Shown here: positions 25,491 to 37,540 of the stretch, piece by piece
How positions within the stretch are numbered: the stretch's first letter is position 1
Layout of the letters: each line of letters starts with the position of its first letter
DNA from: Elmis aenea
Lineage: Eukaryota; Arthropoda; Insecta; Coleoptera; Elmidae
Length of the DNA: 64,000 nucleotides
Direction of reading: 5' to 3'
Assembly (NCBI GenBank): GCA_947652605.1
Contig: OX393579.1
Coordinates: 2,170,001-2,234,000, forward strand
Notes under the pieces: generated by a model
The model's input: the letters and a program-made list of their open reading frames with translations, nothing else
The model's database searches: none
What the model was told of the DNA's origin: nothing
Made by a program: the position numbers and the translations under genes

Positions 25491-26854
25491 ATATGTAATT
25501 AAAATTAATGACATGTTAAAAAATGATTACGTTGAATAAAATGATACCTATTACTTTGCAAATTTGTAGTTTGCTTCTAGGCTAGGCCCAGTTCATTTTC
25601 GTTTATTTTCAGTGTTTATCTCCAAATCAGCAATGTGTCAATGTGTTCGAACTAAATAAATTTACTTAAGCTTTATTGTTGAAAAAGGTATTAGGGAAGA
25701 TTTGTATTGTCCGCGTCCATAAATAAGGACAAAACAAATCTTTAAAAACCCAATCGCCGTTGTAATAAACGTAGCTTTAAAAGGATAAAATACGGCCAGA
25801 AAGTATTTAGGACGTCCTATAAACGCACCGAACGGAAAATAAGCGGGTCGATATGTCCTCATTGAGTGGCTGACAAATGGTAATCAAGCCATGAATTCGT
25901 GTCAGGAATTAAGACGATAAATGATTCGGCGCTGAAAGATTTTTTCGGGCGCTCAAAGACGCTAATGGCAGTGACAAGATTAAGCGTGAATTTTTTAATA
26001 GGAAATTGTGATTTATAAACGTATTTTTGCGACATTCTCAATAGGACCGTAAAAAATATTGACTTTTTAATGTGTTCTTCGACGTTAAGAGTTGAACGTT
26101 ACTGAAAATTTGAGAATTTCATAAGAAAATCGGATATTTTATAAGCAGCATGAAACAAAATGTATCCACGCAAAGAATTCAATTCGACTTTCCAATACAT
26201 TTTTTTGAGCATTCAATACGACACGATGCTCAACATTTTTTATGTGCACAATTATAAAGAGACTTAATATTATGTCAAGACTTACTTAGTTTTAAATGTT
26301 TTTTTTTGTACCTCTGTACCTATGGCTTAATGCGGCAAAAATGAATAGTATTGATTTGAAGTCACAAGTCAAATCAATACCAGCACGTAATTATACATTG
26401 CGTTGTGATAATTGTCTCATGACTAATGATTCTGTTGTTACATTTATCATTTAACGTCACATGCTGTCAGCGTATGTTGCTAAACCGCTGTGTAGCGAGC
26501 AAAAATAGATAAAACAGCTGTAATCACACATCGTATAAGGTAATCAGCATCAATTTGTGTTCTGCTTTCAACCAAACACTAATTAAATAGGCATTTAATT
26601 TCAATACATAGTAACTACATTAGTCCTTTGATTTAACGAGCCAATTGTTTATTTTGCATATTTTGAACACTTTCTCTACCATCTAATTAGAGCAAATTAA
26701 TATATTTATATTGATGGATGATAAAATATTAAATATTTTTTGAAAACAAATTGAATTTTCTTTTGTTTATCTATTGGTATAGATCGACGTACATTTTTAA
26801 ATTCTGTCCTTGGGATTAGATTATGATTATAACCAATTTTTTAATTTTTTGAAT
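25491..26854. other. AT-rich stretch, one short hairpin
   Basis: No gene was seen. The only structure noted is the hairpin at 26348-26380. Confidence 0.45.
26348..26380. other. Perfect 12-bp stem hairpin
   Basis: GTATTGATTTGA at 26348-26359 pairs with TCAAATCAATAC at 26369-26380 around a 9-nt loop. The stem is too short for a microRNA precursor and has no poly-U tail to suggest a Pol III product. Confidence 0.5.
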
Positions 26855-26975
26855 TGCAAATAAGATAGTTTAGCAAAATGTTTGCATTTTCTTATTGGCA
26901 AAATTTTTTGCAGTGGTGTTTATGTTTTCTAAAAACGATAAATTTATTTTCACCTTTGCACAGTGGTTCCTTCCT
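26855..26975 (-). repeat. Single decayed satellite monomer
   Basis: GCATTTTCTTATTGGCAAAA, then GCAGTGGTGTTTATGTTTTC, CTAAAAACGATAA and CACCTTTG follow the order of the 9945-10435 monomer in the same orientation. Confidence 0.5.
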
Positions 26976-27540
26976 ATGACAAAAATAAAAAAATTTATGT
27001 TCGTCTTTTTGTTTTTTTCCTTCCCTACCGAACAAAACTAAAGCCAAACATTACCATACTTATAATTAAATTTATCTCACAAGTACATTTCATTACCTTT
27101 TTTATCGTCGAATGTTAATGCATGGAACTCATTGACCGCCTTATCAATAGCGCTCGAAAAAGATCAGTGTTTGTGAATTATTTTCAAAAAAACGGCTGAT
27201 TTTGTGTGTATAGTAATTTAATGTATTTAATTAATAATTATGTTATGTATTTTAGTAGTTATTGGTGTCCTAAGAGATTGCATTTATTTGTCATTTTGTA
27301 TTGCACCATTATTTTTAAATTAAAGTTTTAGTTGGTGTGCCCTCGCGTGCCCTTGAATATTTAAAAAAATATGATACCTTAAACCTTAAAGTATTAGTTT
27401 TCATTGCCGTCTTGCTCATATTTTTCCCTCTTTTCGAGTTATTCTACTTTCTGTTTCGTTAAAGGTTCATCTTATTATTGTGAAAAAAAATCAAATTTGT
27501 CTAAAGTTATTAATTATATAATTTAATTTAGAGATGCATG

Positions 27541-27770
27541 TTTATTAATAATCAAAAATTTATTTAAAATTACTAACTTTATAATATTGACAATAATCTA
27601 CATAATAAATAATGGTTAAATAATGTTTTCTATTTTTCAGTCAATGTAAGTTTTTTGGTTTCTCGCCGTATCATTAGTTGACTTTTTTATCTAACTATTA
27701 TTTATTATTTAGATGTTACTGTCAATAATATAAAGTTAGTAATTGTAAATAATTTTTTTATTATTATTTG
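27541..27770. mobile_element. AT-rich inverted-repeat element (MITE-like)
   Basis: The left arm at about 27550-27626 and the right arm at about 27688-27765 are inverse complements over roughly 75 bp. They share AATTACTAACTTTATA and ATAATAAATAATGGTTAAAT/ATTATTTATTATTTAGAT type blocks, with a ~60-bp loop. The outer boundary and target duplication are unclear. It is noncoding. Confidence 0.55.
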
Positions 27771-27939
27771 TAGATACTAACATGACATTTTTTTTGTTTA
27801 TATATATGCTGCAAAGTAGATTTTTAAAAAAATACACTTTAAATATACATTTGACCTAAAACCCTGTTAATTTAAACCATCAGAATTAGGTCCTTCATTT
27901 ATTTTTATTTTTGACGCACGTTAGCATGGACGCGGGACC

Positions 27940-28085
27940 ACTGTGCTTTGGTTTGTTCAAAAACGCCCTAAAACAATTTTAAACAGCTCTGTAAAACCTT
28001 GAAAAAGTTTAAATTGTATAACCTTGTTTTTTTGAGTTGGCAAGTATTGCAATGAGTTTTATATTTGCCTAGGAATAAGTTAATA
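27940..28085 (-). repeat. Single satellite monomer
   Basis: CTTTGGTTTGTTCAAAAACG, then CCCTAAAACAATTTTAAACAGCTCT and TTTGAGTTGGCAAG follow the 9945-10435 monomer order. Confidence 0.55.
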
Positions 28086-31000
28086 AAAAAAATAAATCAA
28101 AAGTAAGTTTGAAAAGTTGTACAGTACAGTGTGCTTATTTTCAAACTGCCTTCAAATTTAAATGAAACATAAAATATGTGACAATGCTGTTCAGCTGTTA
28201 GTCAAATTTGCTTTGATCGGTTTGTCATATTTACATAAATTTTTATGCATTACAATCTAAATGCTAATGAAATTGTCAATTCCAGCATGTAATTCGTGTA
28301 CTTTTTTCAATACTGATTTACCAAAGTTTAATACTTTTTTGCCAATCTTGATCATAACAAAATCATAATTAATCTAACTTCGAAAGAATTACTCATAGTT
28401 TTAGTTTGTTTAGTTTTAATATCATCTTACTTTTTTGTGTAGCAACATTTATAAGTTATAAACTGTTTTGAAATGTTATTAATCTTGGCCGATTTCGTAA
28501 GTTTAGTTGATAAAAAAGCCAATCTCGTCTTTTTTGCTAAATACTTCTGGAAATTAATAAATAACTCCGCTTATATCGATAGCTACTTACATTTTGAAAG
28601 TTTATAAACTAGTTTACGAACTTGGCTAGCTATAAGCTACGTGAATTATATACAGGCATTGATTGCATTCGATAAATTTTTTGCTTGTTTTCTTGGGTTA
28701 TTAAAACATTCTTTGAATTACAGTAACAAAATGTGAAAGTTAAAATTTTGAGCTTAAGCACAATTAGATTTATTTTATACGTTGAGCATAATACACGAAA
28801 TCTCTTGAGCTTAGGGAAAGTTTTAATATACCAAACATTATATCCTGAAAACATTAAAATAGGCGCTTGGGGAGTTCTTGTAACCTGGCCTAAAAAGGTT
28901 TTTAAAGGCGGCGATATGGTTGGTAAGTTCTTTTGTTTTCTTTAAGGTTATCGAAAATTAGCTATTTATTTTCATAAAAACACTTCTAAATATCTTGTCT
29001 ATTATAAAACGTTTTAAAAAGCTTAAAACAATCGTTTAATGGTCACAGTTTGTTACTTTTTTAGTTTTATCAGCTCAGTTTTGTTAACGCTTAGGGCTTG
29101 GTAAAATATCTCAAGCAACAAGCTATATTAAAAGTCTGCAATATATCTACTTAAGGGTTGCTTTGGGGGAATATTGAACTAACCCGATATTTTTTATGCG
29201 AAAGCTTGTGAAATTTCCTTCAAGATATAAGTTGTAAATCGTTGAGTCTGATAAGAGGGTTTTAAAATATCAACAGCCGTGATTTTAGAGGTTAATCTAC
29301 GGAAAAAGTTGTAGGTTTACTTTAAGGGTTTACGTATTTATAAAAAAAAAGCGAGCATCAGCAAGGAAAAGTATGAAAAAATGATGTTTTAACTGTGGTT
29401 GTATATCTGGTTTTATACTAAAAAAAAGTCTAAGCAAAAGGTATTTTGTGTACAGCCTGGTACGTTATGTTACGTAAAAATCGATCTGTTATTTTTATTT
29501 CTTTGAAAGTTTAGATGTGAAACTTCTTTTGTTCAAAAATTGCAATATCTTCGCTGTTTTCCTGATGCAATATTTCGTTTAAGTGCTGTCATCTTTTCTA
29601 TTCAGTTAGATTGTGGTTGCTTTTTGTATAAATATAGTCTATTCATGTCGTTGGCTGTCATATTTTATATTACGATGTTAAATTTTTATAAATAAATTGC
29701 CATTCGGTTTTATTATTCATCAGTTCAAGACAGAACTATAAAAATTTATGTTGTGTACAAAGTTTTGTGCATATTTTAGGGCGTTCAGCTTATAGATTGA
29801 ATAAAATTTATGTAATAATCAGTGTGTTGTCCAAATTTTGTGTTTGAAAATTGCTTATGTTTCTGTCTAATGGACTGACCGATTAATAAAAAAAGGGTAA
29901 AATAACTACACTTAAAAAATGTGTGAGCGTATATTTTTGTGTTTATGTTCGAATTAAAAATCGTTTTTATTAGATATACCTGTTGAAAGCAATCTATTTC
30001 CATTTCATTTTCAGTTCATTCTAAAAAACTTCGCTAACATTGTTTGTCACGCAAAATGTTTATTTCTCATGAGATTATCTGATTGAACAACAAAGAACAT
30101 TCGTATCCAAAAACTTTTGTCATCAAAAAACAGACAGCGATAAAAAATTTGCCACAATGGACGGAAATAGAAATAATTTCCTCAATATGAAGTGTTTTTC
30201 TACGACTTGAATCCACAAATTTCTCGCTATTCTGGAGAATAAGTATAAATTGGAAAGTTTGTGTAATTAGTTTATATTCTGGAAATTGTTTTATTAAGGT
30301 TTACTTGAATTTTTTAAACATCTATTAAATATCTTGGTTTATTAAGTTTTAAAGTGTTCTTTTGAGTTTCGTGTTACCGTAGAATATAATGTACTTACTA
30401 CTTTATCAATTGCTTGAGTGTATTATGGTGTATTATCTAAGCAAGTAGATACAAAAAAGTTGTAATACAAAAGTTGTTTGGCATTACGAGCTGCATAATC
30501 CTGAATTATTTTTAAATATACCGAGTATCTAGTTCGAAAATCGACAGGCAACTTATTATTTTAAAAATATATTTTTTACGTTTTCTTGTAGATAGGTATA
30601 TTAATTGCCCCTAAAAAACGTTAAGCATGTCCTATACCTAAAATCAATATTTCTCGAGTGATTGGGATTATTATATTTTACATATATGTACTTATACATA
30701 ATGTCGTTCTGTTTTCGCTCTGTTCTACAAGTCACTTCTCTTTCATGGAGTTTAGCATCTTATCAATAATATCTAGTCACCGGTATCCCAACAATACGCT
30801 GTATTTAACATTTTGATGTTGTATTTAAAAATAAATTTGTAGAACATTCAACTAAGGGAGACGTTCCTTCTAAATTTAATTTGTGTAATTCTCCTTGGCT
30901 TGGTTGCAAGTACCTGTTGGTTGAATTTCTAAGGGGAGAGATAACTAAGTTGCCTGAATATGACTGGGAATGTAAAACTTGTTGCGGCTGGATCTACTTA

Positions 31001-31429
31001 ACTGAACAGGATGGTTTGAACATAGTCGAAAAGTTGGTTTAACCTCGCAACCTTAATCAATTAATTAATTAGACGCGCTCCTTCATGCAAATTGTCACCT
31101 ATTTCGACATTGAAGATGTTACAGATGGCTTAAGAATTCCATACCATGCTCTTGTAAATGCAACTGAAAAATATTTTAGATTCATATTAAAATCATATGG
31201 CCCTTTTTGTTAATGTTGATTTTTAGTGAAGTTCTGTGTTTATACAATTAATTTGGGTTTTGAAATTTTGTTTGTTGTTTTGATTGTTCATTTTGTTTTG
31301 AATGTTTATTGGATTGGTTTACATGTACTAATTAAATATGTCAGTTTAATTATTAAACAACGGATTTGTTGACGTATTTCGCAATGTATCATTTTAAAGT
31401 AATCACGTTATATTATAACCTGTGTAATG
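28086..31429. other. 3.3-kb stretch without a recognised gene
   Basis: AT-rich, with no homology or terminal repeats seen. A 70-codon frame at 28733-28945 ends close to a GTAAGT at about 28922 but resembles nothing known. Confidence 0.45.
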
Positions 31430-31522
31430 CAATTTAAACATGGTCCTAGCAAGTTTGACACAAAAGATGACCTAAGACAAGGATGCGTGCTCAGTCTACT
31501 ACTGTTTTCAGTCAGAATCATA
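31430..31522 (+). pseudogene. Short RT fragment of an RTE-type LINE
   Basis: About 30 codons read FDTKDDLRQGCVLSLLLFSV, matching the GLRQGCVLSPLLFN palm block of RTE-type reverse transcriptases. The sequence on both sides is not LINE-like. It probably belongs to the same insertion as the C-terminal piece at 31940-33225. Confidence 0.7.
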
Positions 31523-31588
31523 GTTCCCTCTAATTAAATTTTTTAAATAAGAGTAAATTTGTATAATATTTTTATAATCGTTTTCGTA

Positions 31589-31945
31589 ATCAGAGACGAA
31601 TTTTTTTTTCAAAACACCGTAAATAAAACGTTATCAAAAAAAAGTGGCCCCAACTTTTTAATACCACAGGATATGCTCCTATTAGGACTTTATTTTAGGA
31701 CAAAATTTAAGAAGATTGAATGAAACGCAAAAAAGTTATCCAAATTTTTGTGACTAGAGATGCTTTCTGCGATCAGAGACGACGTTTTTGCAAGGGACCG
31801 TAAATAAAGCATGTGCAAAAAAATCGGGGCCCAATGTTTTTAATACCACAAGCCTTTATTAGGGCTTCATTTTGGGACCAAATTAAAGAAGATCGGACGA
31901 AACTCAGCAAAGTTATTCAACCTTTTGTGACTCAAGAAATTGAAC
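31589..31945 (+). repeat. Two tandem 183-bp units
   Basis: ATCAGAGACGA at 31589 recurs at 31772. Both units then share ACCGTAAATAAA, AAAAAA-rich text with GGSCCC, TTTTTAATACCACA, a TATTAGGRCTT block, GAAGATYGRAYGAAAC and AAAGTTATYCAA..TTTTGTGACT. Unit identity is about 75-80%. The array sits between two parts of one LINE, where the central RT sequence should be. Confidence 0.7.
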
Positions 31946-31959
31946 TGGGTGGGTTAGGC

Positions 31960-32226
31960 CAGTGGTTCTTAACATTTTAGTAGTTGTGACCCCCTTGATA
32001 TCCTAAAATATTTTCGCGGCCCCCTAGTTTGTAGTAACAAAAATATTACTCCTATGATTTATTTAAGCAGATATTTCTCCGATGATTCGAGTAAAATAAG
32101 GTGCAAATTTTTTTTTTAAATTTCAATATTTTAAAAAGTAAAAACGTTTTATAAATTTTTCGCGACCCCCCTTAAAATCTTTCACGGCCCCTCAGGGGGC
32201 CGCGGCCCCCCGGTTAAGAATCGCTG
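31960..32226. mobile_element. 267-bp hAT-type MITE
   Basis: Ends CAGTGGTTCTTAAC...GTTAAGAATCGCTG form 14-bp near-perfect inverted repeats. The 8-bp host sequence GGTTAGGC is duplicated at 31952-31959 and 32227-32234, diagnostic of hAT transposition. GC-rich ends (GTGACCCCC, CGCGACCCCCC, GGGGGCCGCGGCCCCCC) surround an AT-rich core without coding capacity. Confidence 0.92.
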
Positions 32227-32426
32227 GGTTAGGCCACATACACAGAATGACAGAGGAAAGGCCTAGTAAGCATAGGAAACAAGACTGCAAGGATAAACAG
32301 AAGAGCTAGACCCAGAAAAAGCTAACAAGACGACGTTAAAAAATCAGCAACGGAAAGAAACATCAAATTGAAAGGAAGTGTGGCAAACCAAAGTTAGTCT
32401 AACTCAACAATAGATGGACCATGGAC

Positions 32427-33171
32427 CAGTGGCGCACCAGCAGTGTCCGGCGCCTGTGTGCAGAACTTTAGTTGGCGCCTATATCCAGATTTTTGTATAA
32501 CCCAAAAAAAAAACGTCGCCACTTGGTGTTTTGCCGCCCCATGACATATAATAAAAACTATGCAATTTGGTCTGCGCCACTGCCTGCGTCTACCTCTCGC
32601 CCAAAATACAAAATCACTTTATAAAAACGTATCAGTGAGTACAAATGAAATACGAAATATATTAATTATAAATATATTGAACAAACACTAGGAATACAAT
32701 AAAATATATAAAAAACAATAAACACAAACAAGAAGGGTACAAAAAACAAAAACATCAAATATCATTTGGAAGAAAATAAAGTAATTTATGTTATTTATGT
32801 GTCAACAATATCATTTGCAAATAAGTTGCATCTTCTAGTTTTGCGTAAATTAACAAATAATAGATAACGTGCCGTTTTATAAAAACAAAAATATTAAATA
32901 TTTTTTGATAGGTTCAAAATTAAATTTACTTTATTCAAGTATACATATTTTGTTAAACACTAAAGATATAGCTGAATTAATATCCATTTAAACAGAAAGA
33001 AAAATCATTAAGTAAATTGAACTTTTCTAGCTTTCATTAATGAAAATTTTGTTCACATAAATCGTCTCCGTCAATGTCTGAATTTTTTTTTAAATTTTTG
33101 TTCGTGAGCTGACATTTTTTTGGCGCCTTTAAAATCCTGGCGCCTGTGTGCACTGTGTCGGCGCGCCACTG
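32427..33171. mobile_element. 745-bp non-autonomous hAT element
   Basis: Ends CAGTGGCGCACCAGCA and TGTCGGCGCGCCACTG are inverted. The flanking CCATGGAC at 32419-32426 and 33172-33179 is an exact 8-bp target duplication. GC-rich subterminal words (GGCGCCTGTGTGCA) occur at both ends. An internal CTGCGCCACTG near 32573-32583 resembles a third end, suggesting that the element grew by insertion or end duplication. No transposase is visible. Confidence 0.92.
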
Positions 33172-33229
33172 CCATGGACCTAGGACTAAGTAAGCAAGAC
33201 AAAGCCCTGACTAATGTTTTTATAAAAAA

Positions 33230-33717
33230 AAAAGCCGACTAGAATTATGCACGGAATAAGCCCATGTTAAAAGTGCCCACCAATTTAGACGCACTCCGTA
33301 TATGAAGCTCGAAATATTTTGAGATTAATAATGGTAGTGTTAATAATTTGGCGTTTCTCAAAAGTAAATACGACATTTAAACAAAACGGAGAGCAGACAG
33401 TAATGTACAAGGGATGTTTTATTGCGCGTCGTAACTTTGTATAAAAAAACTGATAGTCTAATAAAATTCTACTGCCATTTAAGCTAAGACCCATTTACAC
33501 TAAAAGCATTCTCGAAAGAAACCATTAACTTCTTAAAATCCGTCAAAGCTGCGCACACACGAATATCTTTGCAATTCACGTGGGTCCAAAATGCACTGAC
33601 ATCGGAAGTTTACGACAGTTTCAGACGTTTATGCTTTATAAACAAATAAATAGCTACAACGTTTTGTTGTACAGAATTTTAACGAAAAGAATTATTGATC
33701 AAATTCTGTAAACACTG
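33230..33717. other. Unassigned stretch
   Basis: No gene was recognised between the LINE remnant and the next foldback element. Confidence 0.4.
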
Positions 33718-33719
33718 TA

Positions 33720-34936
33720 CAGGGTGGACCAAATTCGAATGTTTTACGGGGGGGGTATCTCGGTTACCGTAATAGATAGCGAAAATTTGATTTCGGTCTC
33801 TTGGGCTATTTTTTTGAGAAAATAACGCCCATACAATCAGATTTTTTCTATCGGATTCCATTTTGGCACTACAGACGAAAAATGAAATTTCATCATTTTT
33901 GAAAATTTGCTGTAACTTCTTAATTTATTAAATTAGAACAAAATGTTATAAAGGTTTTTTATAAAAATTTTTATGCTTAATTTAAAAACAGAAGTATTTT
34001 TTTCATAGCTACCTTGACTTTCGAGATATGGAGTAAACTTACATTTTTTTAAATGAAAACCCTAGTTGGCCATGACTTTATGTGAAAGAGTATTTTTTTA
34101 GCTTTTCAAAAATATATGGTTTTATATATTTGTTGCAAAAAATAGCCGAGATATGGCCAATTTTGTAAAAATTCGATCATCAAAGTTTGCCATGATTTCG
34201 TAAACAAGTGATGTTTGCAATTATTAAACAACTAAACGTCATTGCCAAGTAAATTCTGGTACAGCCGCTACGTTTTTATCACTTACAAAGTAATATTCTA
34301 ACATATTAAACTTTTCAAAGAGTTCAAATGTAGCCATGTTCACAATACCACAATAAACAGTTATAAAATACAAAATATTACACGAATTTGCTTAAAAGTT
34401 TAAAACTTTCCTTCGAAATGACCTTTAGTTGTTTAATAATTGCAAACATCACTTGTTTACGAAATCATGGCTAACTTTGATGATCGAATTTATACAAAAT
34501 TGGCCATATCTCGGCTATTTTTTGCAACAAATATATAAAACCATATATTTTTGAAAAGCTAAAAAAATACTCTTTCACATAAAGTCATGGCCAACTAGGG
34601 TTTTCATTTAAAAAAATGTAAGTTTACTCCATATCTCGAAAGTCAAGGTAGCTATGAAAAAAATACTTCTGTTTTTAAATTAAGCATAAAATTTTTTATA
34701 AAAAACCTTTATAACATTTTGTTCTAATTTAATAAATTAAGAAGTTACAGCAAATTTTCAAAAATGATGAAATTTCATTTTTCGTCTGTAGTGCCAAAAT
34801 GGAATCCGATAGAAAAAATCTGATTGTATGGGCGTTATTTTCTCAAAAAAATAGCCCAAGAGACCGAAATCAAATTTTCGCTATCTATTACGGTAACCGA
34901 GATACCTCGTAAAACATTCGAATTTGGTCCACCCTG
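33720..34936. mobile_element. 1.2-kb foldback element, mariner-type ends (family 2, copy 1)
   Basis: TA|CAGGGTGGACCAAATTCG at the left is mirrored by CGAATTTGGTCCACCCTG|TA at the right. The arms of about 520 bp (33720-34245 and 34415-34936) pair closely; the spacer is about 170 bp. A run of eight G near 33749 is an odd expansion where the other copy and the opposite arm have a short run. No protein is encoded. A second copy is at 39455-40665. Confidence 0.9.
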
Positions 34937-35039
34937 TACTTGTATGACAAAATTTTCGCCGCATTATCTTTACGTGTGTTGTGCATCTACATATTTATTT
35001 AGTTTTTTTTGTTGTTAATTATACAATTAGCTAACGATA

Positions 35040-35115
35040 GGCAGGATTGGAGAAACATAACAGAAATAGAAAAGCATACCTCGACACCGAAAGGTACAAG
35101 AGGAAAAAGAAGAAC
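35040..35115 (+). mobile_element. 3' tail of an RTE-type LINE
   Basis: GGAGAAACATAACAGAAATA, GAAAAGCAYAC and CGACACCGAAAGGTACAAGAGG match the last ~70 bp of the LINE at 24425-25490, followed by GAA-rich sequence. Only the 3' end was copied, an extreme 5' truncation. Confidence 0.75.
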
Positions 35116-35892
35116 TTTATAAATCGTAAAAAAAATTTAAGTTGGCCCTGTAAACTATTTACGACAGTACAAACAGAAGTTAAAAAAAAATTAAACCGCT
35201 CTTTGGACTCTTAACTGACAATAGCAGGATATTAAACGTTATTCGTTCGAGCGTTTGTGCAAATCAAATTAACATCAAAATGACGATTAAGTGGAGGCAA
35301 CCCAGAAACTACATTTGTTTGTCTAAATCGAGTTCGCAATTACTTTGTTGTATTTCAACAGTAACCGATACTTAACAGAGTCTGGCGAGTAATGAAAATA
35401 CTTGCGATGCCGTAGATTATCGGGAGCAATGCAGAATAAATTGCAGTCTCAATTGACGTTGAAAATTATTTATCAATTGTACAGTCTGTCCAAAATAATG
35501 TCAAGGGAATCTAAGAAAATCTAAAAGCTTTAGAGTCGCTTAAATGTTTATAGAATTTCAAGTCGATTTTATATTTCAGATAACCTAAATAGTTCCTAAA
35601 ATAAAGGAAAAAAACTAGCATTAAAATTAGTTCGTAAGAAATACCAGTAGAATTTCGAAGTACGTCAGTTTTCACTTTACGTGGCACAACGAACTAAAAT
35701 CAGAATTAAATGTTTCTTAACATTCTTGCTGAGGAACGCTTAAAGTTTTTGTTGACTAAACTTTCGTTCAGAATAAATCACACACATCTATAAAAAGCTC
35801 GGTATGGTTAAATCTTGCAACTTTTTAAGTTTTTTCTGTGTGTTTTAACGTTGTCTACTTCTGCGACTCAAATTTTATGCTTTATATCACTT

Positions 35893-36650
35893 AATCAAAC
35901 ATACAGAAGGAGAAAACAGAGAAGTAATAGTAGGAAATTATACGTTTGAAGAAGTAGAAAATTCTAAATATCTGGGAACAGTAATTAATCGCCAGAGCCA
36001 CAAGAGGGAAGAAATGAAACAACGAATACAAGCGGGATATAGAGCATATTATAAACATAAAACGTATACGAAAAATAATAAAATCAGTAATAATACAAAA
36101 ATGCGAATCTATAAAACAGTGATACGACCTGTGATGATATACGGAGCAGAGACGATGTGTATGACAAGGAAGGAAGAAGAAAATTAAAAAAAATTTGAAA
36201 GAATAATATAGAGGAAAATGTATGGGGCGAGGAAAATAGAGGAGAAATACATAGGGTTAACAAATAACGTAACTAAAACAATATTAAAAGGGGAGGACGA
36301 TATAGCCAAAGTAATAAAAGCTGCAAGAACTTGATGGTTTGGACATATAAGTAGAAGAGAGAGACAGTCTACACTCAAAATGGAAAACACAAGGGACAAG
36401 ATCGAGAGGAAGACCAAAAATACGCTGGGAAGACCAAGTGATAGCTAATATAGGAAAAATAGGAATAAGACGATGGAGAAAGAAAATGCTTGATAGGAAA
36501 ACATGAAAGTACAAGATGCAAAGATAAACAACAACCTATAGGAAGTGAACGAACAGAAACAGCGAAAAATAATAGTCAGTAGGGCTCCAAAGAGCGGCTA
36601 AAATTCCAATATGGAATGCACAGCCTTTTATAATAATAATAATCACCAAA
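35893..36650 (+). pseudogene. RTE-type LINE, C-terminal part with 3' end, broken
   Basis: Readable in order: NSKYLGTVIN, MKQRIQAGYRAYYKH, YKTVIRPVMIYGAETMCMTR, RKMYGARK, WFGHISRRER and a GRPK/W-like remnant. Several stops and two frameshifts are present. It belongs to a different subfamily from 24425-25490. The 3' end has the small palindrome ATTCCAATATGGAAT and an ATA/AAT repeat at about 36632-36647 in place of poly(A), again typical of RTE elements. The RT core is missing. Confidence 0.8.
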
Positions 36651-37474
36651 TATAATCATTTTTAATATATCTCAGCTTGTAGGGAGGGTATGTATTGTTA
36701 AATTAGCAAGTATATAATATATAAATATCTGCACATACTTATGCAAGGCACGCACAGATGCGCAGTTTGTTTTATTCTGAAATTAATGCATCTTTTATTG
36801 CATAAGCTTAACATGCCTTGTTAATTCCATTTTTTGAGGCTGTGAAACCATCAAGAAGGTGTAAATTTTAATTTAAATTGTGTAAAAAGTTAAAATAAAG
36901 TGCAACTTTTATTGATTACTTAGCCAATTTAATTATAGTTTTGTAGAAACAAATGCTAAATATTGGTGATTATTATGTTTCAAAATTTGTATTAAGAAAA
37001 AAGTATCCATTTCAGAACGTTCCAACGTGAAGACTATAAAAGATTTAATCACTTCCGAGTGCAAATATAAATCTTGCCATTAAAAAATTCAAGTGAAAAT
37101 TCTTTTCCCCACTTTGGCTTTTTTTCTTGTTATTACGTCTCATGCTCCATTAAGTCCAATACTTCAGTTGCCGATAAAGAGAGCCGATTCGTTTAAGTGC
37201 CATGAAAATAAGAATGAGCTTGAAATGTCGTTATAAATTCATTTAATAATTACTATAAAGATTTTCATGTGCAGTTTTCGGGCTAGTATGATGCTAATCG
37301 TAAAGTGTGATGTGAAACAACACGAGTTTAATTAACGCTGGCGATTAAACCGGTGTGTGGAAGCTGCAACATTGTTTTATCACTTTCATAACATGAAAAT
37401 ATGAAAACAGTCTTGAGTTGGGCGTAGGGTGTTCTTTATAGGTTACCTATAAATTTAGAAATTGATTCAGGAAT
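36651..37474. other. Sequence upstream of cassette copy 1, nothing recognised
   Basis: No gene or transposon was recognised. GC is slightly higher from 37280 on. If the cassette at 37541 is a promoter, this is its most likely native upstream region. Confidence 0.4.
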
Positions 37475-37540
37475 GAAAATTAAAAGGAAAACGTGTGGAT
37501 TTCGATTGGTTGCACTGTATGCTTAACTACATATTTCGAA

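Larger units (their letters stand above)
31940..33225 (+). pseudogene. RTE-type LINE C-terminal fragment split by two hAT elements
   Basis: Before the first hAT the frame ends LNWVG; after it the frame resumes GHIHRMTEERPSK, so the host sequence reads through once the insertion and one 8-bp duplication are set aside. RRARPRKS*QDDVKK (the GRPRKRW-like tail) follows at about 32300-32345. A second hAT interrupts it at 32427. Sequence after 33180 may still be LINE but is not readable with confidence. It is dead through stops and insertions. Confidence 0.75.

Noticed and set aside
26348..26380. Hairpin as a microRNA precursor
   Set aside because: A 12-bp stem is too short, and the flanks do not extend the pairing.
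32575..32583. GCGCCACTG as the right end of a smaller hAT starting at 32427
   Set aside because: The 8 bp after it (CCTGCGTC) do not match the left duplication CCATGGAC, while the end at 33171 is followed by an exact duplication.
33679..35018. Frames of 60 and 64 codons at the ends of the foldback element, and their relatives at 39352-39567 and 40610-40798
   Set aside because: They are the same terminal repeat read in different orientations; they recur because the DNA repeats, not because a protein is kept.
36184..36514. Minus-strand hydrophobic frames of 77 and 76 codons
   Set aside because: Antisense shadows of the RTE-type LINE coding strand.
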